Made by a program: the position numbers and the translations under genes | Shown here: piece after piece, positions 27,416-35,175 of the stretch | Numbering within the stretch: position 1 is the stretch's first letter | How the letters are laid out: the number at the start of each line of letters is the position of its first letter | The notes under the pieces: model-generated | What the model was told of the DNA's origin: nothing | What the model saw: the letters and a program-made list of their open reading frames with translations, nothing else | Database searches by the model: none | Origin: Candidatus Krumholzibacteriota bacterium | GTDB lineage: Bacteria > Krumholzibacteriota > Krumholzibacteriia > JAJRXK01 | Direction: 5' to 3' | Length of the DNA stretch: 64,000 nucleotides | NCBI GenBank assembly: GCA_029262065.1 | Contig: JAJDAC010000017.1 | Coordinates: forward strand, 62,001 to 126,000

Positions 27416-28069
27416 TCAGTCGCCCGTTTCGAAGTACATCGTGGCGTGGACCATGAACTGGGTCAGCGAAGCCGATATGCCCGAGGCGTCGAGAAACGCC
27501 GCGTCCACCTGGGCGGAAATGCTCATGCTCTCGTCGATGCGCCACTCGTGACCCATGCCCAGTATGGCGGCCAGGCCATTGCTGTCGGCGGTGGCGCCGT
27601 CGAGACGGGCAAACAAGCGGCCGTAGCCCATTCCGCCCCGCAGGTAGAACCCACCCAGATCGGGGAAGAACGACACGGTCAGGGCCCCTAGGCCCAGGTA
27701 GCGCGTCTCTTCCTCGGGCAGGGTGTCGTCTTGGCCGGGATTGCGCCACACGCTGTATTCGAACGCCAGCAACGCACGTCGCTCCAGGGCAAAGCCGATC
27801 TTGCCCACCATCGAACGGCCCCCACCACTCCAGCCCGAGGCGTCCAGGCTCGAGTCCGATCGCACGCTCACGTCGGCCCGGGTCGCCCCCAGAGCGAATC
27901 CCAGAAACGCACCATTGTGAAGTTCGGTATCAAACTCGGTAGAATCCTGGCCTGCGGCGGCCAGGGAAGAACCACCCAGACCCACGGCGACAACGAGGAC
28001 CAGGGAGGCCCGCCGCCAGAAGCACTCAGCGGTAGACGCGGTAGTCCAACCAGGGAAACAACGGCGCAT
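27416..28069 (-). CDS. Small outer-membrane beta-barrel protein, unknown function
   Basis: About 217 residues with a late signal peptide (RRASLVLVVAVGLGGSSLAAAG) and alternating strands and turns typical of an eight-stranded barrel: GAFLGFALGATRADVSV, MVGKIGFALERRALLAFEY, RYLGLGALTVSFF, FYLRGGMGYGRLFARLDG, GLAAILGMGHEWRI, and the C-terminal strand FMVHATMYFETGD. Resembles OmpX/OmpW-like proteins in size only. The signal peptide lies just after the end of the GH57 gene, so translation must start inside that gene; ATG 28069 (44-nt overlap) is the best candidate. Confidence 0.7.
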   Translation of the reverse strand: MRRCFPGWTTASTAECFWRRASLVLVVAVGLGGSSLAAAGQDSTEFDTELHNGAFLGFALGATRADVSVRSDSSLDASGWSGGGRSMVGKIGFALERRALLAFEYSVWRNPGQDDTLPEEETRYLGLGALTVSFFPDLGGFYLRGGMGYGRLFARLDGATADSNGLAAILGMGHEWRIDESMSISAQVDAAFLDASGISASLTQFMVHATMYFETGD

Positions 28070-29624
28070 CGTCGGCCAATCGATGAAGAAGCGCGGCGGC
28101 GGCGCCTGCATCGAGGCTTTCCGCCTGCACCAGGTCGGCCAGGGAGTGGAATCGATCGATGTGGGTGCGAAACCGCTTGAGCGCGTAGGGCACCGTCGTG
28201 CCGGTGTGCACGATGAACGCCCAGTCTGAACTCTGTGCCAACAGCAATTCGCGCGCCGCGGCATCGAGCAGTTCGCGAAGCGGGCCCGACGCCGATGGGT
28301 GTCGCGCGGCCATGGACTCCATGCGCGACTCGGCGTGGTGTTGGTGGCGGTAGAACCAGGCGTTCTCCCCGTTCAGCCATACGGCGTTGAAGCCGTTCTC
28401 GCCCCAACTGCTGGCCGCCGGCTGAACGCGTTGGATGCGCGGCATGGCGTCCAGCGCACCGGACGCCGTAACCAGTCGCAACTCGTCGGGGTAACGCGCG
28501 GCAATGCGAAAGAACTCTTCGATGAAGCGCGGGCCCTCGAACCACCAATGTCCGAATAATTCCGCATCGTACATGGCCGCTATTACCGGCGGCCGATTCA
28601 TTTCGGCGCGCAACCGTTTGGCCTGCGCCACTCGATGGAAATGAAAGTGTCCCGCGTGCTCGCGTGCGCGTTCCATCGCGCGGGCCGGTTCGTAGGCCTG
28701 CTTCTGATCCAGGGGGACCGCGCCCGTCACCCGGTGCATCTTGACGCCCACCGACCGCCGCACGCCATCGGCATGCAGAAACGGCGCGATCGTTTCGTAG
28801 GGCGCGTCGTAACCCAGGTCCCGATAGAACTCCCGATACCATGGGTCACCGGGGTAGCCCACTTCGCTGCTCCACACCTGCTGCGAAGTCTCCAGGTCGC
28901 GAGCAAAGGCGGCCGGTCCCGCCGGCGTTCCCACGGGCGCGTACGGCCCGTAGACCGGTTGCGGGGTACCGTTGATCAGCCCATGCGTGTCCACGAAGAA
29001 GTAGTCCAGACCCTGCTCGGCGATGAGGTCGTCGAAGCCTGGACGATACGCGCACTCGGCCAACCATATGCCGCGCGGCGCCGCCCCGAAAACTTCTGTA
29101 TACGCCTGCACGCCCACGCGAAGCTGCGCGCGACGCGCGCTGTCGTTGGACATCAGCGGCAGAAAACCATGGGTCGCGGTACAGGTAATGATTTCCAGCT
29201 GGCCGGTCTCGCGCCGCCGCCGGAACGCGCCGAGCAACCCACCGGCTTGCTCGGAAATGAACCGAGCGGTGTCGTCGAACCAGCGCAGATGAAACTCGAG
29301 CAATTCCCTCCGCGCAACGTCGTTCGCGGACTTGGCCAGCTCGGCCCGAACCAACCCCTGCTGGCGGCCCAGATGACGCAGGTACCGCTCGTTCAACAAC
29401 CCGTCGCCCAGCATGGCCACCAGGGTAGGACTCAGGTTCAGCGTGAGCGCGTGGGGTACCCCTTCTTCTTCCAGTCGTTCGAGCGCCATCAACAGGGGCA
29501 CGTAGCACTCGGTTATGGCTTCGAACAACCAGTCTTCTTCGAGGAACTCATCGTGCTCGGGGTGTCGCACGTAGGGCAGATGCGCATGCAGCACGAGACA
29601 CGCATAGCCCGCGGGCTGGTTCAT
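28026..29624 (-). CDS. GH57 1,4-alpha-glucan branching enzyme
   Basis: 532-residue glycoside hydrolase family 57 enzyme forming alpha-1,6 branches in glycogen. N-terminal LVLHAHLPYVRHPEHDEFLE is the family opening; the nucleophile Glu190 is in GIWLAECAYRPG and the acid/base Asp353 in MYDAELFGHWWFEGP, the spacing of characterised GH57 branching enzymes. A C-terminal helical domain (DUF1957-like, HHAESRMESMAARH) is present. Its 4-nt overlap with glgA places it in the glycogen operon, so it replaces the usual GH13 GlgB. Confidence 0.93.
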   Translation of the reverse strand: MNQPAGYACLVLHAHLPYVRHPEHDEFLEEDWLFEAITECYVPLLMALERLEEEGVPHALTLNLSPTLVAMLGDGLLNERYLRHLGRQQGLVRAELAKSANDVARRELLEFHLRWFDDTARFISEQAGGLLGAFRRRRETGQLEIITCTATHGFLPLMSNDSARRAQLRVGVQAYTEVFGAAPRGIWLAECAYRPGFDDLIAEQGLDYFFVDTHGLINGTPQPVYGPYAPVGTPAGPAAFARDLETSQQVWSSEVGYPGDPWYREFYRDLGYDAPYETIAPFLHADGVRRSVGVKMHRVTGAVPLDQKQAYEPARAMERAREHAGHFHFHRVAQAKRLRAEMNRPPVIAAMYDAELFGHWWFEGPRFIEEFFRIAARYPDELRLVTASGALDAMPRIQRVQPAASSWGENGFNAVWLNGENAWFYRHQHHAESRMESMAARHPSASGPLRELLDAAARELLLAQSSDWAFIVHTGTTVPYALKRFRTHIDRFHSLADLVQAESLDAGAAAALLHRLADDAPLFPWLDYRVYR

Positions 29625-31900
29625 CGCTCCGATCTCCCCCGACCATGCCAGCGCGGCATGTGATGCGATCCGGCCGGAGACGAGACCGGATTGGGCGTGG
29701 ACGGTTTCGGCAACACCACTCGGGTGTAGGTCGACGGCTCGGCCGACGGCTCAGCTGACGGCTCAGCTGACGGCTCAGGCGACGGCTCGACCAACGGCGG
29801 CCGTGATGGCGCTGGTGGTAGCGAAGATGCACTTCCGTGCTCGGATTCGACTACGAGCGGAGGCTGGAAAACGGGCGGGGGATCGAATGCGGGCGGCGCC
29901 GTCGGCGGCAATGCCGAATCAGTTGGTCGCGGCGGCGTGACCCATTCGACCGCCGTGGACGAGCTGGACCCTTCGCGAAGCATCTCGATCCGTTGCGACC
30001 GCAATCGCGCCGGTGCCGATCGATCGGACAGGTTCACCAGGGCCAACTGCACACTGCGTGCCCCCTGCGGCTCGACCCAGAACTCTCCGCGTCGCCCGAC
30101 GTCGCGCGTCAACTCACGCTCCCGTCCATCTTCTTGTATCACCAACGCCACGTCGGGATCTTCGCCGTGGAGCTCCCAGTACGCGTACACGAGACGCGGC
30201 GACTGGGGCAGGGCGTGCAACACTTCAACGCCGTAGCCTTCGCGCAGTTGTGGGCCGAAGTCGATGTAGGTATGCGTCGGTTCCGGCGTCGGTTCCGGAG
30301 TTGTTTCGGTCTCCACCGGCTCTTCGGCGTGACCTGGCTCGTGTTCCGTTTCAACCAACGGTTCCAAGGCGATGTCCTCGTCGACATCTGGCCGGGGCAC
30401 CGATTCATCCGCCGCCACCGGCACCGACTGACTCGCCCGCTCGATCGCCAATTCATACATCGCTTCTACATCTGCCAGTCGCGAACCCCACGAAACGTCG
30501 GCGTGCATGGCGGCGCGCTGCAACATGGCCCAAAGGGTAGTCTGCTCCCAGTAACGCAGGGCCTTGCCAATGGCCAGACTGAGTGCGCGCGAACTGAGTG
30601 ACTGAAACAGAAACCCATTGCTCTCGCCCCGCTTGGTACCGCGACCGCCGGGAGGATGAATGGTGTCACGCAATCCCCCTACCGCGTGCGCCACCACCGG
30701 CGCCCCAAACGCCAGGGCTTGCAGCTGGGCCAGACCACAGGGCTCGAAGCGTGAGGGCATGACCAGGAGATCAATACCGGCCAGGAAACGCGGGATGAAT
30801 TCCCGTGTGTACGGCACCGCCACCACCATGGAGTTCGACTCGACGGCCGACTGCACGCGGTGCTCCAGTTCAGGATCGCCGTCACCTACGATCACGACCC
30901 GCGCGCGCTTCTTGCGAAGGGTCGGCAGGGCGTCCAGCAGAAGATCCAACCCCTTTTGTTCATCGAAACGGCCCAGGAAACCCAACAGCGGAAACTCCTT
31001 GTCGGCATCGTCGGCGAGAGCCAGTTCGTCCAGCAGCGCCTGCTTGTTCTTGCCGCGAGCGGTCAGACTATCCGCATCGTAGTTGGACGCAATGGCCGCG
31101 GTGCGGGGGTCGAACTCGGATTTGTCGATGCCGTTCAGGATACCCACGAACTCCGAGGCCCGGGGCGCAAGCCAACCGCCCACGGGTCCGCCGTGCTCGC
31201 CATCGAGCAACTCACGAGCGTAGTTGGGGCTGACCGTGGTTACGATGTCAGCGCGGGTCAAGCCACCGCGCAACCAGGTCAAGTCACCCTGATACAGAAG
31301 ATCTTCTTCGAGTTCGGAAGCAAACCCCAGCGCCGGCAACGAGCCCGCGCTGGCCTGCCCCAGGTGCGCGTGATTGTGCAGCGTGTGCACCACGGCCGGA
31401 CGGCCAACCGGTTGACGCGACAGCGTCGGCGCCAGCAGCCCCGTCATCCAATCATGGGCGTGCACTACATCGATGTCGGGTTCACGTTCGATCCAGGCCA
31501 AGGCGGCCTGCGTAAGAATGGCGCCGCGCGTGGTTAGCGCGTCGACCGGAGCGTACGGATTTGGTCCGGTGAACCACTGGGGGCATAGCACGAACAGGAC
31601 CGAAAAGCCCGGCTGCTCCACCCGCCAGATCTCAACCGTTACACCGAGCGGCAGCTCGAATCGCGCTTCAAAGATCTCGTCGCCCTGGAGCGAAAGCGAC
31701 GCCGGGTGGTCAGCAAAATGCGGCGTCAGCACCTCGACGCGGTGACCGCGCTTGCCCAATGCCGCGGGCAGTCCGTAGCTCACCTCGGCCAAGCCGCCTG
31801 CCGTCGCGAACGGTGCGAGCTCTGGCGTCACCCAAAGGATGCGGCGAGCCTGAAACCCATCGAGGGGTTCGACCGGCACGGGATCAGAAGTTTCGCGCAC
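29621..31900 (-). CDS. glgA: Glycogen synthase (GT5) fused to a DUF4912-like tail
   Basis: Transfers glucose from ADP-glucose to growing alpha-1,4-glucan. Residues 15-490 are a GT5 synthase: ILWVTPELAPFATAGGLAEV, VHAHDWMTGLL, VSPNYARELL, GRFDEQKGLDLLLDAL, and the donor motif SRFEPCGLAQLQAL. The usual Lys of KTGGL appears as Thr (FATAGGL). Residues about 490-560 are an acidic linker; about 565-670 match a DUF4912-like domain (YGVEVLHALPQSPRLVYAYW); the end is low-complexity Pro/Ser with EPSA repeats. 759 aa is far longer than the usual ~480. GTG start at 31900, overlapping glgC by 17 nt. Confidence 0.9.
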   Translation of the reverse strand: MRETSDPVPVEPLDGFQARRILWVTPELAPFATAGGLAEVSYGLPAALGKRGHRVEVLTPHFADHPASLSLQGDEIFEARFELPLGVTVEIWRVEQPGFSVLFVLCPQWFTGPNPYAPVDALTTRGAILTQAALAWIEREPDIDVVHAHDWMTGLLAPTLSRQPVGRPAVVHTLHNHAHLGQASAGSLPALGFASELEEDLLYQGDLTWLRGGLTRADIVTTVSPNYARELLDGEHGGPVGGWLAPRASEFVGILNGIDKSEFDPRTAAIASNYDADSLTARGKNKQALLDELALADDADKEFPLLGFLGRFDEQKGLDLLLDALPTLRKKRARVVIVGDGDPELEHRVQSAVESNSMVVAVPYTREFIPRFLAGIDLLVMPSRFEPCGLAQLQALAFGAPVVAHAVGGLRDTIHPPGGRGTKRGESNGFLFQSLSSRALSLAIGKALRYWEQTTLWAMLQRAAMHADVSWGSRLADVEAMYELAIERASQSVPVAADESVPRPDVDEDIALEPLVETEHEPGHAEEPVETETTPEPTPEPTHTYIDFGPQLREGYGVEVLHALPQSPRLVYAYWELHGEDPDVALVIQEDGRERELTRDVGRRGEFWVEPQGARSVQLALVNLSDRSAPARLRSQRIEMLREGSSSSTAVEWVTPPRPTDSALPPTAPPAFDPPPVFQPPLVVESEHGSASSLPPAPSRPPLVEPSPEPSAEPSAEPSAEPSTYTRVVLPKPSTPNPVSSPAGSHHMPRWHGRGRSER
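29733..29792 (-). repeat. Five tandem 12-bp repeats inside glgA
   Basis: Unit GACGGCTCAGCT (plus strand), five copies with small changes, coding for the EPSA/EPST repeats of the GlgA tail. In-frame length means copy-number changes would not break the gene. No spacers, so not a CRISPR. Confidence 0.85.
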
Positions 31901-33146
31901 TGTGCTCAGGAGAATCCAGGGCCCGCGGAATCACCACAATGCCAGATTCCGTCACATGAAAGTGTTCCTGGTGTTGGCCGGCGGGTCCACCAATGATCGA
32001 ATCGGGAGCGATTCTTACATTCTTGTCGATGATGGCGCGGTGAATCCGCGCGCCGCGACCGATGTGTACGTTGTCGAGAATGACCGAATCGACCACCTCG
32101 GCCCCGGTATGAACGTGGACATTGCGACCCAGAACCGAGTCCTTCACGTAACCGCCCGACAGAATGCAGCCGCCCGCCACGATCGATTGCACGGCGCGGC
32201 CCCGGCGATCGTCCTCGTCGAAAACGAACTTGGCCGGGGGATCGTCGTAGCTCGCGGTGCGAATGGGCCAGTTCCAATTGTAGAGATTCAACTTGGGCAC
32301 CACGTTCTTCAGATCCAGATTGGCCTCGAAGTAGGCCTCTATCGTACCCAGATCGCGCCAGTAGGCGGCTTCGTCGTCGGTCTCGGAAGGAATGCGATTG
32401 CGCAGGAAGTCGTACGCATACACCGGTTGATGTTGAATGAGCTTGGGGAGAATGTTCTTGCCGAAGTCGCGACTCGAGTCGGCGTCGGCCGCATCTTCGC
32501 GCAGCGCCTCCACCATGGTCTTCGAATCGAAGATGTAGTTGCCCATGGAAACCAGCGCGTGCGTAGGACGCTGCGGCAACGGCTTGGGGTTGGCCGGTTT
32601 CTCTTCGAATCCGCGGATGCGCCACTGGTCGTCCACTTCCACGACGCCAAATTCGGTCGCTTCGCCAATGGGTACCGCCAGACATGCGACGGTCGCGGCC
32701 GCTTCGTGGTCGGTGTGGAAATCGATCATCTGTCGCACGTTCATCTTGTACACGTGGTCGGCCCCGAACACGGCGACAACGTCGGGCTCGGACCGGTGCA
32801 GAAGATCCAGATTCTGGTAGATGCAGTCAGCCGTGCCCAGATACCAATTGTCACCCGACTTCATCTGGGCCGGCACGGCCGTTATGAACGAATCCCGGCT
32901 ACCCAGCGAAATCCACGATCGCTGCAGATGCTCGAGTAGTGACTGCGCCTTGTACTGGGTAAGAACGTAGATGCGCTCGAGACCCGAATTCACCAGGTTG
33001 CTCAGCACGAAATCCACGATGCGGTACTTGGCCCCAAAGGGCACCGCCGGCTTGCTGCGGCTGCGGGTCAGAGGGTCCAATCGCTGACCGCGCCCGCCAG
33101 CGAGCACGACTGCCAGCACCCGCTGGGTGGTCCGAAATGGCGCCAT
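31884..33146 (-). CDS. glgC: Glucose-1-phosphate adenylyltransferase
   Basis: Makes ADP-glucose, the committed step of bacterial glycogen synthesis. 420 residues: nucleotidyltransferase N-terminus (LAVVLAGGRGQRLDPLTRSR, KPAVPFGAKYRIVDF), active-site FGADHVYKMNVRQM, substrate-binding GFEEKPANP, and a C-terminal left-handed beta-helix (VLGRNVHVHTGAEV). The N-terminal Arg residues linked to fructose-1,6-bisphosphate activation in related enzymes appear conserved, so allosteric control is likely. First gene of glgC-glgA-GH57; ATG 33146 with GGGGA upstream. Confidence 0.95.
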   Translation of the reverse strand: MAPFRTTQRVLAVVLAGGRGQRLDPLTRSRSKPAVPFGAKYRIVDFVLSNLVNSGLERIYVLTQYKAQSLLEHLQRSWISLGSRDSFITAVPAQMKSGDNWYLGTADCIYQNLDLLHRSEPDVVAVFGADHVYKMNVRQMIDFHTDHEAAATVACLAVPIGEATEFGVVEVDDQWRIRGFEEKPANPKPLPQRPTHALVSMGNYIFDSKTMVEALREDAADADSSRDFGKNILPKLIQHQPVYAYDFLRNRIPSETDDEAAYWRDLGTIEAYFEANLDLKNVVPKLNLYNWNWPIRTASYDDPPAKFVFDEDDRRGRAVQSIVAGGCILSGGYVKDSVLGRNVHVHTGAEVVDSVILDNVHIGRGARIHRAIIDKNVRIAPDSIIGGPAGQHQEHFHVTESGIVVIPRALDSPEHSARNF

Positions 33147-33287
33147 CGATCCCCACCTGTTGCACTAGACCAGGGTGCCTTCGGCACCAGACTCAACCAA
33201 ATGTACTGGGAGTCTACTCCGTATTGCCCATCTAGTCTGCGCGCGTGCTCGAAACCCCACGACATGCCGCCGGTTTCGGTGCAGGGC

Positions 33288-33324
33288 AAAAAAGTACGCC
33301 CTCCGATGGCAGACCGAAGGGCGT
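33288..33324 (-). terminator. Rho-independent terminator
   Basis: ACGCCCT/AGGGCGT 7-bp stem followed on the minus strand by TACTTTTTTG. It ends leftward transcription coming from tRNA-Asp or from a small RNA between them, before the glgC promoter region. Confidence 0.75.
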
Positions 33325-33341
33325 GGTGGCAAAGGGATTCA

Positions 33342-33361
33342 GCCCCGGTGGAGGATGGGGC
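33342..33361 (-). ncRNA. Candidate small RNA hairpin with CCUCC loop
   Basis: Minus strand: 5-bp stem GCCCC/GGGGC closing a 10-nt loop AUCCUCCACC. The loop would display an anti-Shine-Dalgarno CCUCC, as in the CCUCC-motif sRNAs of alphaproteobacteria. A good terminator follows 18 nt downstream. A similar hairpin lies next to tRNA-Val (49873-49891). Expression is unproven. Confidence 0.3.
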
Positions 33362-33485
33362 GGTCTCGCCTGCCAGACAACAAGCTAAGTACAACGCCCC
33401 GGATTCCGCCAGTCCCGAGCGGGCGCAAGCGGCGGGCCCGCGGCGCGGGCAAGGTCAAGGGACCATGAACTTTAAGAAGGGGAAG

Positions 33486-33563
33486 TGGCGGGAGCGACGA
33501 GACTTGAACTCGCGACCTCCGGCTTGACAGGCCGGCGTTCTAACCAAACTGAACTACGCCCCC
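33486..33563 (-). tRNA. tRNA-Asp (GTC)
   Basis: Minus-strand cloverleaf: acceptor GGGGGCG paired with CGCTCCC (one G-U), U8-A9, D-arm with GTTCAG, anticodon arm CCGGC-CTGTCAA-GCCGG with anticodon GTC, T-arm GCGAGTTCAAGTCTCGT, discriminator G and encoded CCA (33486-33488). Confidence 0.96.
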
Positions 33564-33621
33564 GCAAAAGAGCGAACGGGCAATGTAGCAGCGAGGCCAG
33601 GGCGTGTCAACGGGACGAGGA

Positions 33622-35175
33622 TCAGTCCCCCCACCGGCCGCGCGGCTCCAGGCTCACCTGGCCCGTAAGCAGTTCCCCCAGCAGCTGGGCATCCTCGACC
33701 GTGGCCCCGGGAACCAACAATAGCGACACATCGGGAGGCACCCGGGTCTGCAGCGACAGATCCCCCAACAGGGCGATCCAGCGACACGAAGCCGCCAGCA
33801 AGGGGGCAAAGTGGGCCTGCGCTTCGTCGTCATCCCAGGGTCGGAGCGAAGCCACGATCCATCCGTCGACTCCCTCCGGTGGCGCAAACGGGGCGGATTG
33901 GGCCGCCGATCCACTGCCCGGGGGAGGCAACAGCACGGGCTGGACGGCGGCAGCTCCCAGATGCTTTTCCAGCGCCTCCAGCAGCAGACTCGTGGTCGGC
34001 GTCGCCCCGCCCAGCGCGGTGTTCAGATCTTCCTCCGCCCTCGGTGGCCTCAGTAGACGATCGCCCGAGGCCGCGTCGATCAACCCCCACCTCGGCCGCG
34101 CATCCGCCGATGCCGGCGGCCACTTCACCGCCTGGGAGTCCTCGAACCAAAGTGCCACGGCACCCTGGCGGCGCGCTTCCGGGTAGACCGCGGCGTCGGG
34201 TACCAGGTTGGACGGAGGTACCGGTCGACCGACGAATCTGGTGATACGCGTGCGCGCCATAGCGTGGCGTTCATCGTGGATCGGCTGGCGCAGGGAATCG
34301 GCCAGGGCTTCAATGCCGGGCTGCGCGGCTTCGATCGGCGACGCGAACAGCATCAGATCGCACCCCGCGGCCAGGGCGCTCACGACCGGAGTCTCGCCAA
34401 ACCCCCGCATCTCCAATGCGTCGGTAATGACCAATCCATCGAAACCCAGGCGTTCGCGCAGCCATTGCTCGACCACGACCGGCGACACGGTAGCCAGCGC
34501 CTGGGAATCCATGGCCGGCACGGACAGGTGAGCCACCATGATCGCTTCGGTCGCATCTTCGATGGCGGCGGCGAAGGGCGGTAGCTCGCGCGTCAGCAAC
34601 GCATCCAACTCAACGTCGAGACTGGCCGCGCCCAGATGGGAATCCACGGCCACGCGACCATGCCCGGGCCAGTGCTTCACGCAACTGGCCAGACCCGCAC
34701 TGGCCAGGCCCGCCAGCGCCGCCCGCACGTGGCGAGTCACGGCGGCCGCGTCCGTGCCGAAGGCCCGGGTGGAAAGCACGGGGTTTTGCGTTACCACGAC
34801 GTCGGCCACCGGACCCAGGAGTAACGTCACGCCAAGATCGCGCAACCTACGACCGGTTTCGGCGAAGACGCGTTGGGTCAGCATTGGATCGTCGGCGATG
34901 CCCAGAGCCAGAGCCGAGGGTGGCGCGCCAATGGCCGCGGCCAACGCGCTTACATTTCCACCTTCATGGTCGGCCGCGAAAATCGCGTCCGGAACCAACG
35001 ACCGTATCGAGTGCATCAGCGCACGCAACTGATTCTCCGACGAAACATTGCGCCGGAATAACACCACGCCCGCCGGGCCGACCAGAGGAAGCAATTCCCG
35101 CTCACGTGGTGTGAGCTCGCATCCGGCCAGCCCCACCAGGCAAACGCCTCCCGCACGCGACAGATAGGAGGTCAC
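33622..35175 (-). CDS. GH3 beta-N-acetylglucosaminidase, NagZ-like
   Basis: Predicted to cleave GlcNAc from GlcNAc-anhydroMurNAc muropeptides during wall recycling. 517 residues. Family marks: AADHEGGNVSAL, GPVADVV, the catalytic His motif KHWPGHGRVAVDSHLGA and the nucleophile Asp in LVITDALEMRG. NagZ is usually about 340 residues; the extra ~180 C-terminal residues resemble the second GH3 domain of Gram-positive enzymes. The GTG start at 35175 overlaps the TGA of the SpoIID gene (GTGA) and fits the family N-terminus; the frame continues to 35283 without homologous sequence. Possibly cytoplasmic, as no signal peptide is seen. Confidence 0.88.
   Translation of the reverse strand: MTSYLSRAGGVCLVGLAGCELTPRERELLPLVGPAGVVLFRRNVSSENQLRALMHSIRSLVPDAIFAADHEGGNVSALAAAIGAPPSALALGIADDPMLTQRVFAETGRRLRDLGVTLLLGPVADVVVTQNPVLSTRAFGTDAAAVTRHVRAALAGLASAGLASCVKHWPGHGRVAVDSHLGAASLDVELDALLTRELPPFAAAIEDATEAIMVAHLSVPAMDSQALATVSPVVVEQWLRERLGFDGLVITDALEMRGFGETPVVSALAAGCDLMLFASPIEAAQPGIEALADSLRQPIHDERHAMARTRITRFVGRPVPPSNLVPDAAVYPEARRQGAVALWFEDSQAVKWPPASADARPRWGLIDAASGDRLLRPPRAEEDLNTALGGATPTTSLLLEALEKHLGAAAVQPVLLPPPGSGSAAQSAPFAPPEGVDGWIVASLRPWDDDEAQAHFAPLLAASCRWIALLGDLSLQTRVPPDVSLLLVPGATVEDAQLLGELLTGQVSLEPRGRWGD

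Larger units (their letters stand above)
33147..33485. other. Intergenic region glgC / tRNA-Asp: terminator and candidate small RNA
   Basis: 339 bp without a convincing protein gene; the short frames here lack ribosome sites and family sequence. On the minus strand it carries the trailer of tRNA-Asp, a C-rich-loop hairpin (33342-33361) and a strong terminator (33288-33324). A leftward transcript from the tRNA or from its own promoter would be about 160 nt or less. The remainder is the presumed glgC promoter region; no clear -35/-10 pair was found. Confidence 0.5.

Noticed and set aside
29733-29792. Possible CRISPR-like repeat
   Set aside because: 12-bp units abut without spacers and code in frame for the EPSA repeats of GlgA.
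33175-33527. Short plus-strand frames between glgC and tRNA-Asp
   Set aside because: They run into the antisense of tRNA-Asp and have no family sequence or ribosome site.
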